Shown one piece after another: positions 16,501-25,529 of a DNA stretch of 64,000 nt (position 1 is the first letter of the stretch; the number at the start of each line of letters is the position of its first letter). The notes under the pieces are model-generated. The model was given only the letters and a program-made list of their open reading frames with translations, was not told the DNA's origin and made no database searches. Origin of the DNA: Antrihabitans spumae (GTDB lineage Bacteria > Actinomycetota > Actinomycetes > Mycobacteriales > Mycobacteriaceae). The position numbers and the translations under genes were made by a program. The DNA lies in contig NZ_JBIMSN010000158.1 of assembly GCF_043944905.1 (NCBI RefSeq), positions 1 through 64,000 on the forward strand, given 5' to 3'.

Positions 16501-17481
16501 TTACGCGTTGCCGTTGAACAAGCTTGTGACAGAGCCGTTCTCGAATACCTCACGAATTGTGCGGGCCAGCAGTGGTGCAATGGACAGCACCGTCAGCTGC
16601 GGGAACTTCTTGTCCTCGGTGATCGGCAGCGTGTTGGTGACGATGACTTCCTTTGCACCGCACAAGGCGAGACGCTCGGCCGCAGGGCTGGACAGCACGC
16701 CGTGCGTCGCTGCGATGACGACATCGCCTGCGCCGGCTTCCTTCAGCACCCGGACTGCGCCGGCGATCGTGCCACCGGTGTCGATCATGTCGTCGATCAG
16801 GATGCAGGTGCGGCCTTCGACGCCACCGACGACACGGTTCGACTTGACCTGGTTCGGCACCAGCGGATCGCGTGTCTTGTGGATGAACGCCAGCGGTGCG
16901 CCGCCGAGGGAGTCGGCCCACTTCTCGGCCACCCGCACACGACCCGAGTCGGGGGAGACGACCGTGATGTTGTCGAGGTTGTAGCCGTTGCGGATGTACT
17001 CCGCGAGCTGGTTGTGCGCGTGCATGTGGTCGACGGGACCGTCGAAGAAGCCCTGGATCTGATCGGTGTGCAGGTCGACCGTGATGATGCGGTTGGCGCC
17101 TGCGGTCTTGAGCAGGTCTGCGACGAGCCGCGCCGAGATCGGTTCGCGGCCGCGGTGCTTCTTGTCCTGACGCGCGTACGGGTAGAAGGGGAGCACCGCG
17201 GTGATGCGCTTGGCGGATCCACGCTTGAGCGCGTCGATCATGATCAGCTGTTCCATCAACCACGTGTTCAGCGGCCAGGGGTGGCTCTGCAACACGAAGG
17301 CGTCCGAGCCGCGGACCGACTGTTCGAAGCGGACGAAGATCTCGCCGTTCGCGAAGTCACGTGCAGTCTGCGGAGTGACCGTGACGTCGAGTTCCTTCGC
17401 GACTTGCTCGGCGAGCTCCGTATGCGCGCGGCCCGAGAAAAGCATCAGGCTCTTTTGGTTGTCTACTGAAAACGCGCTCAC
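16501..17481 (-). CDS. prs: Ribose-phosphate pyrophosphokinase
   Basis: PRPP synthetase (326 residues) makes phosphoribosyl pyrophosphate from ribose 5-phosphate and ATP for purines, pyrimidines, histidine, tryptophan, NAD and, in actinobacteria, decaprenyl-phosphate arabinose. Class I features are LMLFSGRAHTELAEQVAKEL, the flexible loop region YPYARQDKKHRGREPISA, the metal-binding VDLHTDQIQGFF and the PRPP loop LIDDMIDTGGT. GTG start overlaps the glmU stop (GTGA), so translation of the two is coupled. Confidence 0.97.
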   Translation of the reverse strand: MSAFSVDNQKSLMLFSGRAHTELAEQVAKELDVTVTPQTARDFANGEIFVRFEQSVRGSDAFVLQSHPWPLNTWLMEQLIMIDALKRGSAKRITAVLPFYPYARQDKKHRGREPISARLVADLLKTAGANRIITVDLHTDQIQGFFDGPVDHMHAHNQLAEYIRNGYNLDNITVVSPDSGRVRVAEKWADSLGGAPLAFIHKTRDPLVPNQVKSNRVVGGVEGRTCILIDDMIDTGGTIAGAVRVLKEAGAGDVVIAATHGVLSSPAAERLALCGAKEVIVTNTLPITEDKKFPQLTVLSIAPLLARTIREVFENGSVTSLFNGNA

Positions 17482-18989
17482 TGCTTGTCGCCGTCCTTTG
17501 GCTCTGTGTGCTGATCCGAACTGCTGCTGTCGTTGCGTGCCTTGTCACGATCGGCCAGTGCTTGCACCGCCGCCCTTGCCGCTGGGGTACCGGGTCGTTT
17601 GCGCTGCACCCAGCCCTCAATATTGCGCTGCGCCGTGCCGGACACCGCAAGCGCCCCCGGCGGAATACTGCGCCGGACCACTGTGCCAGCGCCGGTGTAG
17701 GCACCGTCGCCGATCGAAACGGGTGCAACAAAGGTGTTGTCACTTCCGGTGCGAACGTGCGAGCCGATGGTCGTGTGGTGCTTGTTCACACCGTCGTAGT
17801 TGACGAAGACGCTCGACGCGCCGATGTTGCTGTGCTCACCGATCGTGGCATCGCCGACGTAGGTCAGATGCGGGACCTTGGAATGCGCTCCGATTTCGGC
17901 GTTCTTCGTTTCGACGAAGGCACCGAGCTTGCCCGAGACTCCGACGACCGTGCCAGGGCGCAGGTAGCTGAACGGTCCGATCGTTGCGCGTGACGCGATA
18001 GTCGACTTTTCCGCGTGGCTACGTACGACGGTTGCGGCTTCACCGACCGATACGTCCGTCAATGTGCTGTCGGGACCGATCACGGCGTCCTCGCCGATGT
18101 TCGTGCGTCCGAGCAACTGGACGCCGGGGCGAATGATCACGTCGCGGCCGATGACGACACTCGCGTCGACCCACGTGCTCGCTGGATCGATGATCGTGAC
18201 GCCTGCACGCATGTGCCGTTCGAGGATGTAGCGATTGAGAGCGCTCGTCGCTTCCGACAGCTGGACGCGGTCGTTGACGCCGGTCACCTTCGCGGGGTCG
18301 GCAAGCTGAGCACCGTAGACGGGCTTGCCTTCGGTGCGTGCGATCTTGAGCACGTCGGTCAAATAGAGCTCGTGTTGCGCGTTTTCGGTGCTCAACTGGC
18401 TGATCGCAGCGCGAAGCGCGGCGGCGTCGAACGCGTAGACACCGGAGTTGACCTCTGTGATGGCCGACTGCTCGGGTGTGGCGTCGGCGTGTTCGACGAT
18501 CTCGGTGACGCCGCCGTCGGCCGACCTGACGATCCGGCCGTAGCCGTTTGCGTCGTCGGGGACGAAGGTGAGCACTGTGACGGCAGCGCGGTCGGAGTAG
18601 CTGCGGTGTTCGTCGAGAAGGGCGCCGAGGGTATGGCCGTCGAGCAGGGGCACGTCGGCCGCGGTGACGAGAATGTCGCCGGTGAAGTCGGCGGGTAGCG
18701 CGCCGAGAGCGCACTGCACCGCATGACCGGTGCCGAGTTGGTGTTCCTGAACTGCGATGTCGATCTCTCGACCGATGTCGTCGGCGAGTGCGCCGACCGC
18801 GGCGACAACTTGCTCGCGATCGTGGCCGACAACGGTGATGAGATAGTCGGGTTTTATGTCCTGAGCTGCATGGATCGAATGAGCCAGCATGCTGCGACCT
18901 GCAAGAGGATGCAGCACTTTGGGAGTCTTCGACCGCATCCGTGTGCCTGCGCCAGCGGCGAGGACGACGACGGCGGTCTGCTGGTGCAT
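17478..18989 (-). CDS. glmU: Bifunctional UDP-N-acetylglucosamine pyrophosphorylase/glucosamine-1-phosphate acetyltransferase
   Basis: GlmU (503 residues) makes UDP-GlcNAc for peptidoglycan and other envelope glycans. The N-terminal uridylyltransferase domain starts VVVLAAGAGTRMRSKTPKVL and includes QLGTGHAVQCAL. The C-terminal left-handed beta-helix (about residues 260-460) shows hexapeptide repeats, GPFSYLRPGTVVG and the acetyltransferase region FVNYDGVNKHHTTIGSHV. The tail is low-complexity and charged, as in mycobacterial GlmU. The start is the Met before HQQTAV; the longer frame would run through the tRNA gene. Confidence 0.97.
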   Translation of the reverse strand: MHQQTAVVVLAAGAGTRMRSKTPKVLHPLAGRSMLAHSIHAAQDIKPDYLITVVGHDREQVVAAVGALADDIGREIDIAVQEHQLGTGHAVQCALGALPADFTGDILVTAADVPLLDGHTLGALLDEHRSYSDRAAVTVLTFVPDDANGYGRIVRSADGGVTEIVEHADATPEQSAITEVNSGVYAFDAAALRAAISQLSTENAQHELYLTDVLKIARTEGKPVYGAQLADPAKVTGVNDRVQLSEATSALNRYILERHMRAGVTIIDPASTWVDASVVIGRDVIIRPGVQLLGRTNIGEDAVIGPDSTLTDVSVGEAATVVRSHAEKSTIASRATIGPFSYLRPGTVVGVSGKLGAFVETKNAEIGAHSKVPHLTYVGDATIGEHSNIGASSVFVNYDGVNKHHTTIGSHVRTGSDNTFVAPVSIGDGAYTGAGTVVRRSIPPGALAVSGTAQRNIEGWVQRKRPGTPAARAAVQALADRDKARNDSSSSDQHTEPKDGDKQ

Positions 18990-19069
18990 AAAGCTCCTCT
19001 GGTGCCAAACAGTGTTCGTGCGGCGCAGTGTTCGTAAGCCGCTGCGAAGCGTCATTGCTCGCAAGCGTG

Positions 19070-19140
19070 CTCCGCCGCCAGGACTCGAACCTGAACTATC
19101 TGAACCAAAATCAGAGGTGCTGCCATTACACCACGGCGGA
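19070..19140 (-). tRNA. tRNA-Gln (anticodon TTG)
   Basis: Reading the minus strand, the acceptor arm TCCGCCG pairs with CGGCGGA. The anticodon stem TCTGA/TCAGA encloses the loop TTTTGGT with anticodon TTG. The T arm contains GGTTCGAGTCC. The 3' CCA is not encoded. The gene lies just upstream of glmU on the same strand, as in mycobacteria. Confidence 0.93.
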
Positions 19141-19431
19141 TTGCTGACCAGCGGACAAGGCTCGACCGTACCCGACAAAACCTATGGTTCTGACCGAGGA
19201 AGACGTTGCACAACCCCGCCACCGCGACCACGATCCTCGCATGCCGAGCACGCGTACGTCGAACTGCTTGCGCGATTCGAACAGGTGTGTCGATACGCTG
19301 AGCCAGAGCACGTATCCAGGGCAACAATTTTTCGACACAGCGCTCGAAAGGCGGAAGAACATGGTCGGCGACGGCGAGATTCTGCGTTGACCGGCGGCGT
19401 ACAGCCAGCGGAGCGGGCGCCCCGGACGCGC
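19141..19431. other. Intergenic between tRNA-Gln and TetR gene
   Basis: Divergent gap that should contain the tRNA promoter (minus strand) and the TetR promoter (plus strand). No coding frame with family-like sequence was seen. A TTG at 19387 could extend the TetR protein by 15 residues. Confidence 0.4.
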
Positions 19432-20061
19432 ATGACCGGTACGCAGCGGCGCGAGCAGCTTGTCGAAATAGCCAGGTCGCTCTTCGCCGAACGCGGTTAC
19501 GACGCCACCTCGATCGAGGAGATCGCGCAGCGGGCCAATGTGTCGAAGCCGGTCGTCTACGAACATTTCGGCGGCAAAGAAGGCCTCTACGCCGTCGTCG
19601 TCGACCGTGAGATGTCGATTCTGCTCGAGATGATCATGTCTTCCCTCACCCAGAATCGCTCGCGCGTGCGGATCGAACGAGTCACCTTGGCGTTGCTCTC
19701 CTATGTGGAGGAGCGCACCGACGGATTCCGCATCCTTGTCCGCGATCAACGCGCGACGTCGAGCGACGGAACGTATTCGAGTCTGCTCAACGAGGCGATC
19801 GGCCACGTCAGTCACATCCTCGCGGGTGACTTCTCCCGGCGCGGCCTCGATCCTGCGTTGGCGCCGCTGTATGCGCAGGCGTTGGTCGGCATGGTGTCGA
19901 CGACGGCGACCTGGTGGCTCGACGAACGGATTCCGGCAAAAGAAGTCGTCGCGGCGCATCTGGTGAACGTCTGCTGGAACGGCCTCACCAATCTGGAGTC
20001 GAACCCGCAGTTGCGTTCTGAGCCCGATCCCGGTTTGGGCGGCGATGACACGAGCAAGTAG
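19432..20061 (+). CDS. TetR family regulator (Rv1019-like position)
   Basis: A 209-residue TetR regulator. The DNA-binding domain contains ARSLFAERGYDATSIEEIAQ and ANVSKPVVYEHFGGKEGLYAVVVDRE (about residues 14-60). Position between glmU and mfd matches M. tuberculosis Rv1019, so this is part of the conserved backbone. Ligand and targets are unknown; Rv1019 has been described as autoregulatory, and the same might hold here. ATG at 19432 is used; TTG at 19387 is an alternative start. Confidence 0.88.
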   Translation: MTGTQRREQLVEIARSLFAERGYDATSIEEIAQRANVSKPVVYEHFGGKEGLYAVVVDREMSILLEMIMSSLTQNRSRVRIERVTLALLSYVEERTDGFRILVRDQRATSSDGTYSSLLNEAIGHVSHILAGDFSRRGLDPALAPLYAQALVGMVSTTATWWLDERIPAKEVVAAHLVNVCWNGLTNLESNPQLRSEPDPGLGGDDTSK

Positions 20062-20083
20062 AAATAGGAAACGCGCCAGGCAA

Positions 20084-20098
20084 CCTTTCGGTAAAAGG
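20084..20098. promoter_or_regulatory. Small inverted repeat before second TetR gene
   Basis: CCTTT-CGGTA-AAAGG is a perfect 5-bp dyad in the 156-bp gap between the two TetR genes. It could be an operator for either regulator or chance; the arms are short. Confidence 0.25.
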
Positions 20099-20217
20099 AG
20101 GTCTCGACCCGATGACTGAAGCGCTGGGTGAAATCCGCCCCGGTGGTACGGTTCACTCAACCTTTGTGTGCTGTTGGGGTCGTAATGTCGGGTTGATCCG
20201 GGGATGGCGAGGCAAGA

Positions 20218-20865
20218 ATGGCTAGGCAAGCACGCGCGGAGATCACTCGCGACTCCGTGCTGGCCGGTGCCGCTGATGTGTTTCTGCGTCTAGGTTACGC
20301 AAACGCGAGCCTCAGCGAAATCATTGCGCAGTCGAATGTGACCAAGGGCGCTCTCTACTTCCATTTCGGCTCGAAGGAAGAACTTGCGCGCGCGGTCGTC
20401 GATCAGGGCAGCGAACGGCTCAACGAAGCCTGCAAGGGCTTTTTCGACAGCCGCGTTCCCGCGTTGGAGGCCTGCATCGGGATCTCCTACGTTATTGCGG
20501 ACCTGACGCAGAACGATCCGATGGTTGCGGCGATGTTGAAGCTGAATCATCAGATCGGCGACTACCGCGGCACCCAGGGTGACAGCATCGCCGCGTTCTG
20601 GGAGAAGACGCATCGGATTCTCGCCGAGCGGGCGATCGAGCAGGGTGACCTGGAGTCCGATCTCGATCCCGAGGTCGTCGGGATGCTGTGGCAGGAACTG
20701 ACAGCCGGCGTTCACGTCGTCGCGGTCGGGACCGACTCCGTCGATCAGATGGCAGCGCGGATGGAGCGGCTCTGGTATTTCCTGCTGCCCTCACTGGTGC
20801 CGAAGGAAAAACTGTCCTACTTCCGTGAGTTCGCCGCGCGACGATTGCGACGGTACGAGCCGTAG
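20218..20865 (+). CDS. TetR family regulator resembling gamma-butyrolactone receptors (ScbR/ArpA type)
   Basis: This 215-residue TetR protein has the N-terminus MARQARAEITRDSVLAGAADVF and the recognition segment AQSNVTKGALYFHFGSKEELARAVVDQ, close to the pattern of streptomycete ScbR/ArpA receptors. The Trp in GMLWQELTAGVHV lies in the region that lines the ligand pocket in such proteins. No butyrolactone synthase (AfsA) is present in the window. The gene follows another TetR gene and precedes mfd on the same strand. The signal it senses is unknown. Confidence 0.85.
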   Translation: MARQARAEITRDSVLAGAADVFLRLGYANASLSEIIAQSNVTKGALYFHFGSKEELARAVVDQGSERLNEACKGFFDSRVPALEACIGISYVIADLTQNDPMVAAMLKLNHQIGDYRGTQGDSIAAFWEKTHRILAERAIEQGDLESDLDPEVVGMLWQELTAGVHVVAVGTDSVDQMAARMERLWYFLLPSLVPKEKLSYFREFAARRLRRYEP

Positions 20866-20986
20866 CGCTCAGCTCTGACACGGCACGAGAGGTGACACCG
20901 CAACGGCGGGTGTCGGTGCAACCTCATAGAATCGTGGATCGGTCCTCGGTTCGACGGCCGATCTGATTACCCCTGCGTTCAGGAGC

Positions 20987-23900
20987 ATGCTGTTGTCTTC
21001 CATTTCACCGCCCATGGCGGGTTTGGCTGCCGCAGTATGCGCCGACGATGCGCTCGCCGGTATCGCTGATCGAATCGGAAGTCGGTCGCTCGATTTCGTC
21101 GGCCCCAATGCCGTCAGGCCGTTCCTTACCTCTGTGATCGCCAAGCGGACGCACGTGCTTCTCGTCACGGCGACGGGCCGCGAAGCAGACGACCTCACCT
21201 CCGAGCTGCGGGAAATTCTCGGCGGCGCGGTCGCACAGTTTCCGTCGTGGGAGACGCTGCCGCACGAACGGTTGTCGCCAGGTGCCGACACTGTCGGCAA
21301 GCGGCTCGAATTGCTGCGACGTCTTGCCGCCCCGAACGACTCCGATTACGGACCGCCCCTTCGAGTCGTCGTCAGCACGATCCGTTCGATGATGCAGCCG
21401 ATGGCACCTGGCCTCGGCCACATCGTCCCGATCACCCTTCGGGTCGGAACCGAGTACAGCTTCGACGACCTGATCACGAGGCTTGTCGAATTCGGCTACA
21501 CACGCGTCGACATGGTCGGCAAACGTGGCGAATTCGCTGTCCGCGGCGGCATTCTCGACATCTTTTCCCCCACCGCAGACCACCCTGTTCGGATCGAGTT
21601 CTGGGGTGACGAGGTCACCGAGTTGCGAGCGTTCTCCGTGGCGGATCAGCGCTCCCTCGTCGACGAGACCGTCGATGCCGTGATCGCTCCGCCGTGCCGT
21701 GAGCTGCTGTTGACCGAAGAGGTTCGTGATCGTGCCGCGCAGTTGGCGACGGACAATCCGGCAGACGCCGCGTTGGTCGAGATGCTCGAGAAGCTTGCGG
21801 CGGGCATCCCGGTCGAAGGTATGGAGGCGTTGCTTCCTGTTCTGATACCCGGTCGATTGCAGTTGCTCACCGAGGTACTGCCCGACGGTGCGCACGTCAT
21901 GCTGTGCGATCCGGAGAAGATTCGCACGCGCGCAGCCGATCTCGTCCGAACAGGCATCGAGTTCCTCGAGGCGTCGTGGACCGCGGCGTCGATCGGTGGT
22001 GCCGCTCCGATCGACACGTCGAATCTGCGTGGGCAGGGGCTCGATCTCGCGGCGTCCGGCTACCGTCCGCTGCGCGAGGTGCGCGAGGCTGCCGATGCGG
22101 GCGGGCATCCGTGGTGGACGATCAGTCCGCTCGCCTCGGGCAGTGGCGATCAGCTCGAGCTCGCCGTCCAGCACGCTCCGACGGCTCGCGGGTCCGAAGA
22201 CGAGCTGGCGACCCTGTTCGCAATGCTGCGCGGGCATGTCGCCACGGGCGGGCGCGCCGTTGTCGTCGTTGCTGGTCACGGCACCGCGCAGCGCATACTC
22301 GAGCGTCTCGCCGAGGCCGAGGTCCCCGCGGGGACGTTGGCAGGCGGTGCCGAACCCGAGCCGGGTGTGGTCGGTGTGCTGTGTGCTTCTCTCAGTGCGG
22401 GCCTGCTACTACCCGATGCTGGCATTGTCGTGGTCGCCGAGTCGGATCTCACCGGCAACCGTATTTCCGCCGCGGGTGACGGCAAGCGGTTGGCCGCCAA
22501 ACGGCGAAATCAGGTCGATCCGCTCGCGCTCAATGCAGGCGACATGGTCGTTCACGACCAGCACGGCATCGGTCGGTTCGTCGAGATGATCGAACGGACC
22601 ATCGGCGGAGCACGGCGCGAATATCTGGTCATCGAGTACGCGCCGAGCAAACGCGGGCATCCGGGTGACCGACTGTTCGTTCCGATGGATTCCCTCGATC
22701 AGCTCTCGCGCTACGTCGGTGGCGAGATGCCGTCGCTGTCCAAGCTGGGTGGATCGGATTGGTCGAACACAAAACGTAAGGCGCGCAAGGCTGTTCGTGA
22801 GATTGCCGGTGAGCTCGTGCAGTTGTACGCGGCCCGCCAGGCAGCGCCGGGCCATGCGTTCGGGCCCGACACCCCGTGGCAGAAGGAGATGGAGGACGCG
22901 TTCGCGTTCACCGAAACCGTCGACCAGATGACGGCGATCGCCGAGGTCAAGGCCGACATGGAGAAGTCGGTTCCGATGGACCGCGTTGTCTGTGGCGACG
23001 TCGGCTACGGCAAGACCGAAATCGCTGTCCGTGCAGCGTTCAAGGCCGTGCAGGACGGTAAGCAGGTTGCCATCCTGGTGCCGACAACGCTACTGGCACA
23101 ACAACATCTGCAGACCTTCACCGAACGGATGGCCGCCTTCCCCGTCAAAGTCGAAGGTTTGTCGCGGTTCACCCACCCGAAGGAATCGCGCGAGGTATTG
23201 GCGGGCCTTGCAGACGGAACGGTCGATATCGTCGTCGGCACCCATCGCCTGCTGCAGACCGGTGTGCGGTGGAAGGATCTGGGACTTGTCATCGTCGACG
23301 AGGAGCAGCGCTTCGGTGTCGAGCACAAGGAACACATCAAAGCGATGCGGACCGCGGTCGACGTACTGACGATGTCCGCGACACCGATCCCGCGAACGCT
23401 CGAAATGAGCCTCGCAGGTATTCGTGAGATGTCGACGATCCTGACTCCGCCGGAGGAGCGGCATCCCGTGCTCACCTACGTCGGTGCCTATCACGACAAG
23501 CAGGTAGCGGCCGCGATCCGGCGTGAACTACTTCGCGACGGCCAGGTGTTCTACGTGCACAACAGGGTGAGCACGATCGACAAGGCGGCCAAGCGAATTC
23601 GCGACATGGTGCCCGAGGCCCGGATCGTCGTCGCGCACGGCCAGATGAACGAGGACACGCTCGAGCGAACGGTGCAAGGCTTCTGGGAGCGCGAATACGA
23701 CGTGCTGGTGTGCACGACGATCATCGAGACCGGACTCGACATCTCCAATGCGAACACATTGCTCGTCGAGCGTGCCGACGCGCTCGGACTGTCGCAGTTG
23801 CACCAGTTGCGCGGTCGCGTAGGCCGCAGCCGTGAACGTGGCTATGCGTACTTCCTGTATCCACCCGAAAAGCCGTTGACCGAAACGGCATACGACCGCC

Positions 23901-24619
23901 TCGCGACCATCTCGCAGAACTCCGATCTCGGTGCCGGCATGGCCGTCGCGATGAAGGACCTCGAAATCCGTGGTGCCGGTAACGTTCTCGGCGCGGAGCA
24001 GTCGGGACATGTTGCGGGCGTCGGTTTCGACCTGTACATCAGGTTGGTCGGCGAGGCCGTCGAGGCGTATCGAGCTGCGGCAGACGGTCGGCCGATCACC
24101 ACCGACGAGGCTGTCAAAGAGGTGCGCATCGACCTGCCTGTCGACGCGCACATCCCGCCCGACTACGTTGCGAGCGACAGGCTTCGGCTGGAGGCGTACC
24201 GCAAACTTGCTGCGGCGAACGATGATTCGGAAACCGCAGGCGTCGTTGCTGAGTTGATGGACCGCTACGGCGCGCTTCCCGTCGAGGTCGATCGCCTCGT
24301 CGCGGTTGCGCGGCTGCGGTTGCTCTGCCGGGAGTACGGCATCACCGAAGTCGCCGTCGCTGGAACGTCGTTGAAGTTGACGCCGATGATCCTGCCGGAT
24401 TCCAAGCAGACCCGACTCAAGCGCCTCTATCCGAGCGCGACCTATCGGGCGGCGACAAATGTGGTGACGTTGCCCCTGCCTCGGGTCGAGGACTCCGTCG
24501 GGTCGGCGCGCGTGCGCGATGTGGCACTTTTGCAGTTCATTGCCGACCTACTTCTCGCCATGGATGGTAAACCTGCTGGTGTGGTGAATCTTTCAGCTCC
24601 ACTCGGAGTACTCGTGTGA
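20987..24619 (+). CDS. mfd: Transcription-repair coupling factor
   Basis: Mfd (1210 residues) removes RNA polymerase stalled at DNA damage and recruits UvrA. The UvrB-like N-terminal part includes FPSWETLPHERLSPGAD and YTRVDMVGKRGEFAVRGGILD. The RNA-polymerase-interacting region carries DMVVHDQHGIGRF. The RecG-like motor has Walker A in CGDVGYGKTE, the DEEQ box in LVIVDEEQRFG, and TRG-like motifs near VFYVHNRVSTIDK and IETGLDISNANTL. Length and order are normal. A TAGAAT hexamer about 55 bp upstream may be a -10 box. Its stop overlaps the mazG start (GTGA). Confidence 0.97.
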   Translation: MLLSSISPPMAGLAAAVCADDALAGIADRIGSRSLDFVGPNAVRPFLTSVIAKRTHVLLVTATGREADDLTSELREILGGAVAQFPSWETLPHERLSPGADTVGKRLELLRRLAAPNDSDYGPPLRVVVSTIRSMMQPMAPGLGHIVPITLRVGTEYSFDDLITRLVEFGYTRVDMVGKRGEFAVRGGILDIFSPTADHPVRIEFWGDEVTELRAFSVADQRSLVDETVDAVIAPPCRELLLTEEVRDRAAQLATDNPADAALVEMLEKLAAGIPVEGMEALLPVLIPGRLQLLTEVLPDGAHVMLCDPEKIRTRAADLVRTGIEFLEASWTAASIGGAAPIDTSNLRGQGLDLAASGYRPLREVREAADAGGHPWWTISPLASGSGDQLELAVQHAPTARGSEDELATLFAMLRGHVATGGRAVVVVAGHGTAQRILERLAEAEVPAGTLAGGAEPEPGVVGVLCASLSAGLLLPDAGIVVVAESDLTGNRISAAGDGKRLAAKRRNQVDPLALNAGDMVVHDQHGIGRFVEMIERTIGGARREYLVIEYAPSKRGHPGDRLFVPMDSLDQLSRYVGGEMPSLSKLGGSDWSNTKRKARKAVREIAGELVQLYAARQAAPGHAFGPDTPWQKEMEDAFAFTETVDQMTAIAEVKADMEKSVPMDRVVCGDVGYGKTEIAVRAAFKAVQDGKQVAILVPTTLLAQQHLQTFTERMAAFPVKVEGLSRFTHPKESREVLAGLADGTVDIVVGTHRLLQTGVRWKDLGLVIVDEEQRFGVEHKEHIKAMRTAVDVLTMSATPIPRTLEMSLAGIREMSTILTPPEERHPVLTYVGAYHDKQVAAAIRRELLRDGQVFYVHNRVSTIDKAAKRIRDMVPEARIVVAHGQMNEDTLERTVQGFWEREYDVLVCTTIIETGLDISNANTLLVERADALGLSQLHQLRGRVGRSRERGYAYFLYPPEKPLTETAYDRLATISQNSDLGAGMAVAMKDLEIRGAGNVLGAEQSGHVAGVGFDLYIRLVGEAVEAYRAAADGRPITTDEAVKEVRIDLPVDAHIPPDYVASDRLRLEAYRKLAAANDDSETAGVVAELMDRYGALPVEVDRLVAVARLRLLCREYGITEVAVAGTSLKLTPMILPDSKQTRLKRLYPSATYRAATNVVTLPLPRVEDSVGSARVRDVALLQFIADLLLAMDGKPAGVVNLSAPLGVLV

Positions 24620-25518
24620 CGGTGATTCTGCTCGACCCGCTGCGACCGACGCTGGTTCCGTTGGAGGCTGTCGAGTTTCTCGGCGGGCCTGTGCAGTACA
24701 CGGTCGAGGTTCCCGTCTCGGTGCGCTGGCGCATCCCCGGCACACTTGCGCCCGACGCAGTCGATGCCGTGCTCATCAGCACGGACCCGCGCAGCGAGGC
24801 AGTGCTCGCCCGGATCAGCAACGGCGAGAACGTGATTGCTGCACCGTCCTTGCCCGGCGACGCTTTGCTGGAAGCAGTCGACGTCATGGATCGGCTGTGG
24901 GGATTCGGCGGCTGGGAGGTGACGCAGAGCCACGATTCGCTGCGACCGTACCTGCTGGAGGAAACCTACGAACTGCTCGACGCCATCGGTCGATCGGATG
25001 CGGCCGAGATCAAGGAAGAACTCGGCGACCTACTACTGCAAGTGTTGTTCCATTCTCGGATCGCTCAGGCCGCAGGCGATTTCGTCGTCGACGACGTTGC
25101 CGCGACGCTGGTGGCGAAGCTTTCCCATCGCAGTCCGCACCTCGACGACACGATGGTCGGCCCGATCGACGTCGCCGCACAGGAAAAAGCTTGGGAGAAC
25201 CAGAAAGCCAGCGAGAAGGCGCGTCGCTCGTGCGTCGACGGCATCGCGATGGCACTGCCCGCGCTGGCGCTAGCGGAGAAGGTGCGCTCCCGCAGCGCCA
25301 AGGCCGGTCTGCCCGACGACCTCGTTCCCGAGACGCTCAAGCGCGTCGAGATCGGTCTGTACGGCAGCGCGGAAGAGGAACTTCGGAAGGCTGTGCTCGC
25401 CTTCGTTGCCGACATCCGAGCGGCCGAAGATGCTGCAGAGGCCGAACGGGGCGAGCGGCGTGCGTTGTTCGCCAAGCAGTGGCACAGATTCTGGCCGACA
25501 TCAGAACAGAACCGTTAG
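24616..25518 (+). CDS. mazG: Nucleoside triphosphate pyrophosphohydrolase MazG
   Basis: MazG (300 residues) hydrolyses non-canonical or damaged nucleoside triphosphates to monophosphates and pyrophosphate, protecting DNA from mis-incorporation. The metal-binding helices show EETYELLDAI and EELGDLLLQVLFHSRIA, followed by SHRSPHLDD and a typical C-terminal region beginning SCVDGIAMALPALALAEKVRSR. The N-terminal 100 residues are the extra actinobacterial domain. The GTG start overlaps the mfd stop. The order mfd-mazG matches Rv1020-Rv1021. Confidence 0.93.
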   Translation: MTVILLDPLRPTLVPLEAVEFLGGPVQYTVEVPVSVRWRIPGTLAPDAVDAVLISTDPRSEAVLARISNGENVIAAPSLPGDALLEAVDVMDRLWGFGGWEVTQSHDSLRPYLLEETYELLDAIGRSDAAEIKEELGDLLLQVLFHSRIAQAAGDFVVDDVAATLVAKLSHRSPHLDDTMVGPIDVAAQEKAWENQKASEKARRSCVDGIAMALPALALAEKVRSRSAKAGLPDDLVPETLKRVEIGLYGSAEEELRKAVLAFVADIRAAEDAAEAERGERRALFAKQWHRFWPTSEQNR

Positions 25519-25529
25519 GCGAGGTTGCG

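Noticed and set aside
24616..25518. Toxin-antitoxin module suggested by the name MazG
   Set aside because: No MazE/MazF genes are nearby; the gene is a housekeeping NTP pyrophosphohydrolase coupled to mfd.
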